Positions 61,980-64,000 of a stretch of 64,000 bases of DNA are shown here, piece after piece (positions within the stretch are counted from its first letter, which is position 1; every line of letters begins with the position of its first letter). The DNA is taken from assembly GCA_026168455.1 (NCBI GenBank), contig CM047426.1, positions 307,501 to 371,500 of the forward strand, given 5' to 3'. The translations under genes were made by a program, and so were the position numbers. Below the pieces are notes generated by a model. It was not told the DNA's origin, searched no databases, and saw only the letters and a program-made list of their open reading frames with translations. This DNA comes from Theocolax elegans (Eukaryota > Arthropoda > Insecta > Hymenoptera > Cerocephalidae).

Positions 61980-62012
<33 letters not shown>
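61970..62012. repeat. (CTC)n microsatellite ending in a C-run
   Basis: About ten CTC units followed by about eleven C. Confidence 0.9.
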
Positions 62013-62013
<1 letters not shown>

Positions 62014-62370
62014 ACTCCTTACCATGGTTCCTCGGTCCCGTAACGACGTTACGCCGACGAATTTCCGCAAATCATTCCTTCTACTTAGACTTTCATTTTC
62101 TGCAAACTCTTAACTTTGTTTTACGATCTCTCTGATTTATTAATCCCGGCCCCCGGCCCCCGAGCCCCGAGCCTCGAGCTCCCACGATCCCCTAAACACT
62201 TGATATCGAATTAGAGCCAGCCAGCCTAGCTCTCGCGTCGCCCTCGAATTAACTCACCTTAGCGTTTAGTGAGCCGCGACCTCGACTTTCTTGCCTCTAC
62301 CTCAACCGCGCACCTCCCACTCCTTTTACGATAAATATACATTGTCTGCGTGTTTTAAATCCCACTAATT

Positions 62371-62396
62371 TGACGGTTCGACGGTTCGACGGTTCG
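62371..62396. repeat. (GACGGTTC)3 minisatellite
   Basis: Three 8-bp units. Confidence 0.92.
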
Positions 62397-63668
62397 GATG
62401 TTGTCCCGATTGAGCTGCGCGGATTCGACACTCTGGCCCACTCTACCCGGGAAAACTAGCTCGTGGAGAAAGAGTGAAAACCCACAGGTGGATCGATGAT
62501 AAAACGGTGACGTACGTGATTCCCGGTGATACCTGAAAATTACATTATATTGCTGCTATAGTGTATCGTATCGTATCGCAGCTGTCAAATGAAAACGGTG
62601 CGAGATACACGTCTACTAGTGGCATATCCGGCGATTAGCCGTCGCGCGCGAGCCCCCCGCCCCCCCCCCTAACCCTCCTGGCAAAAGGGTAGAATTGAGC
62701 GAATCATCGATTCCAATTGGTAGGAACGATCGGCCGGGGTACGGGGGCTGCGGGGGGTGTCGGAATAAACCTCATTCCGATTTCAAACTCGATGAATTAC
62801 CGAGTATACATTGTTATTAACCGACTGTATCTCCTATATACGTATACGCCGTCGAATATTATTCGGAGCACGGAGGACGGAGCTGCACGACGAGCTGCTA
62901 ATGCTCTATTAATACGAATGATGGATCACCCGGTTGATCGTCTTCCCCCTCCTGCCCCTCCTACTACACGTAGCTGCTTTTCCTTCTTTAATCCACTATG
63001 TTATTTTCGTTCACGCTCCAGTAGACATCACGTTTATCGGTATTAACGCGCGTATTAACGTTTTCCGACTGCAGCCGTCCCCGCCGTCCTCGACGTCCTC
63101 GACGTCGTCGCCTCGTTGTCGTCGCTTCGTTTATAATTCTATCGAGAACTTGAAAACTCGACTCGGCAAAATTTTAGCATAAAAACGCGTAATATCATTG
63201 CTGAATTGGTAACGTTTGAAAGTTCGATTGGAGTTGGCGTGGAATCGGTCCTCGGTGTTATACAAGATCGAACGACCGCGAGTAATATATTAAACTAATG
63301 GAGACGGTAGATCATAAAAATGAATTTCATTAAAATGCGGTAAATCACGGTGACTAAGAAATATATCGGGTGGTGCGGGTAGGTGGGCGCGCTCGATGCA
63401 TCCTACTTAAAATGTCGGGGAGCGCGAATCTTCTTATTATTTACTCGACTATTCGATTTCTCGAGGTAATATTCAAAGAAAAGACCGAGCTCGAATCCCT
63501 TACTACAAAGGCACCGTCGCCGACCCCCGCTCCTCCCCGTTCCCAGTCACTATAAGTATAATGGAATACGTCGAGCAGTGCGAGATTCTGGAAATAAAAA
63601 TATAAGAAAATACAAAGCACAGCCGCGTACACACGGGCTTCATCGTTCTCTTGCAGACGAAGCTGTGC

Positions 63669-63728
63669 GAGAAAAAAAGAGAGAGAGATGGAGGGGCGAG
63701 AGGGGGGGGGGCGGGGAGGGGGAGGAGG
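63669..63728. repeat. Purine tract with long G-runs
   Basis: GA units pass into G-runs (G9-C-G4 and others), with G-quadruplex potential on the + strand. Confidence 0.85.
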
Positions 63729-64000
63729 TATCTCGATCGATCGGCGGAAGGTATAAAAACGGTTAATTTCCGGATTTTCGTTAAGAAGAGTTTCGCCCGC
63801 GTATCGCGTACCTCGAAGAAAATCGGGTAGCCGTGTGGGTGTGGTTACGAGTAGGTATGTAGCTACGTGTACGTGATGGGTATCGTGTTCGTTAGTTTGG
63901 TTTTTTCCTCGTGCACGCTCGACCGAGCAAGCTGTGCGCCCTCCCTCGGTTCTTTCGGCTCGATCTCGGTCACGTATATAAATCCTCTTTTTCTCCCGCT

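Larger units (their letters stand above)
61584..64000 (+). other. Start of intron 4 of the DPP-like gene (incomplete)
   Basis: It begins GTAAGT and no acceptor followed by family sequence is seen up to the window end. It contains minisatellites (61684, 62371), a (CTC)n/C-tract (61970) and a G-rich purine tract (63669). Confidence 0.8.

Overview
The window is eukaryotic nuclear DNA, almost certainly from an insect. The signs are GT-AG introns many kilobases long, an ecdysteroid-kinase-like (EcKinase/CHK) gene, an arthropod-type Inr (TCAGT) plus DPE core promoter, non-LTR retrotransposon remains and very dense micro- and minisatellites in CpG-rich DNA. A hymenopteran is my guess, at low confidence. 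There is no sign of bacterial operons, CRISPR arrays or phage.

The backbone is one host gene on the + strand. It is a type II membrane protein of the dipeptidyl-peptidase-4 family (S9B; DPP6/DPP10/DPP4-like). Four coding exons are present: 7882-8128, 28180-28274, 31943-32017 and 61531-61583. Their splice phases agree, and they translate without a gap into the N-terminal anchor and the first beta-propeller strands. The rest of the propeller and the hydrolase domain lie beyond base 64000, so this window cannot show whether the protein is an active peptidase or an inactive channel-modulating homologue.

The three complete introns (about 20.1, 3.7 and 29.5 kb) hold nearly everything else. Intron 1 carries a 1.9-kb head-to-tail duplication (11717-15543), a 5'-truncated LINE with a 13-bp target-site duplication (19032-22007), a long-inverted-repeat DNA element nested in that LINE, a related element interrupted by a 172-bp MITE (23449-24330), and a chimeric tRNA/5S-rRNA-like SINE with a 15-bp target-site duplication (25576-26043). 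Intron 3 contains a complete intronless EcKinase gene on the opposite strand (43453-44736) with its own well-spaced Inr-DPE promoter. The first 7.8 kb is upstream or intronic DNA with a decayed LINE ORF1 near 606-950. Short tandem arrays with periods of 7 to 12 bp recur through the whole window.

The most notable items are the tandem duplication whose copies seem to differ only by short indels, the tRNA/5S SINE, the layered transposon nest, and the nested kinase with its promoter. I found no convincing novel multi-gene system.
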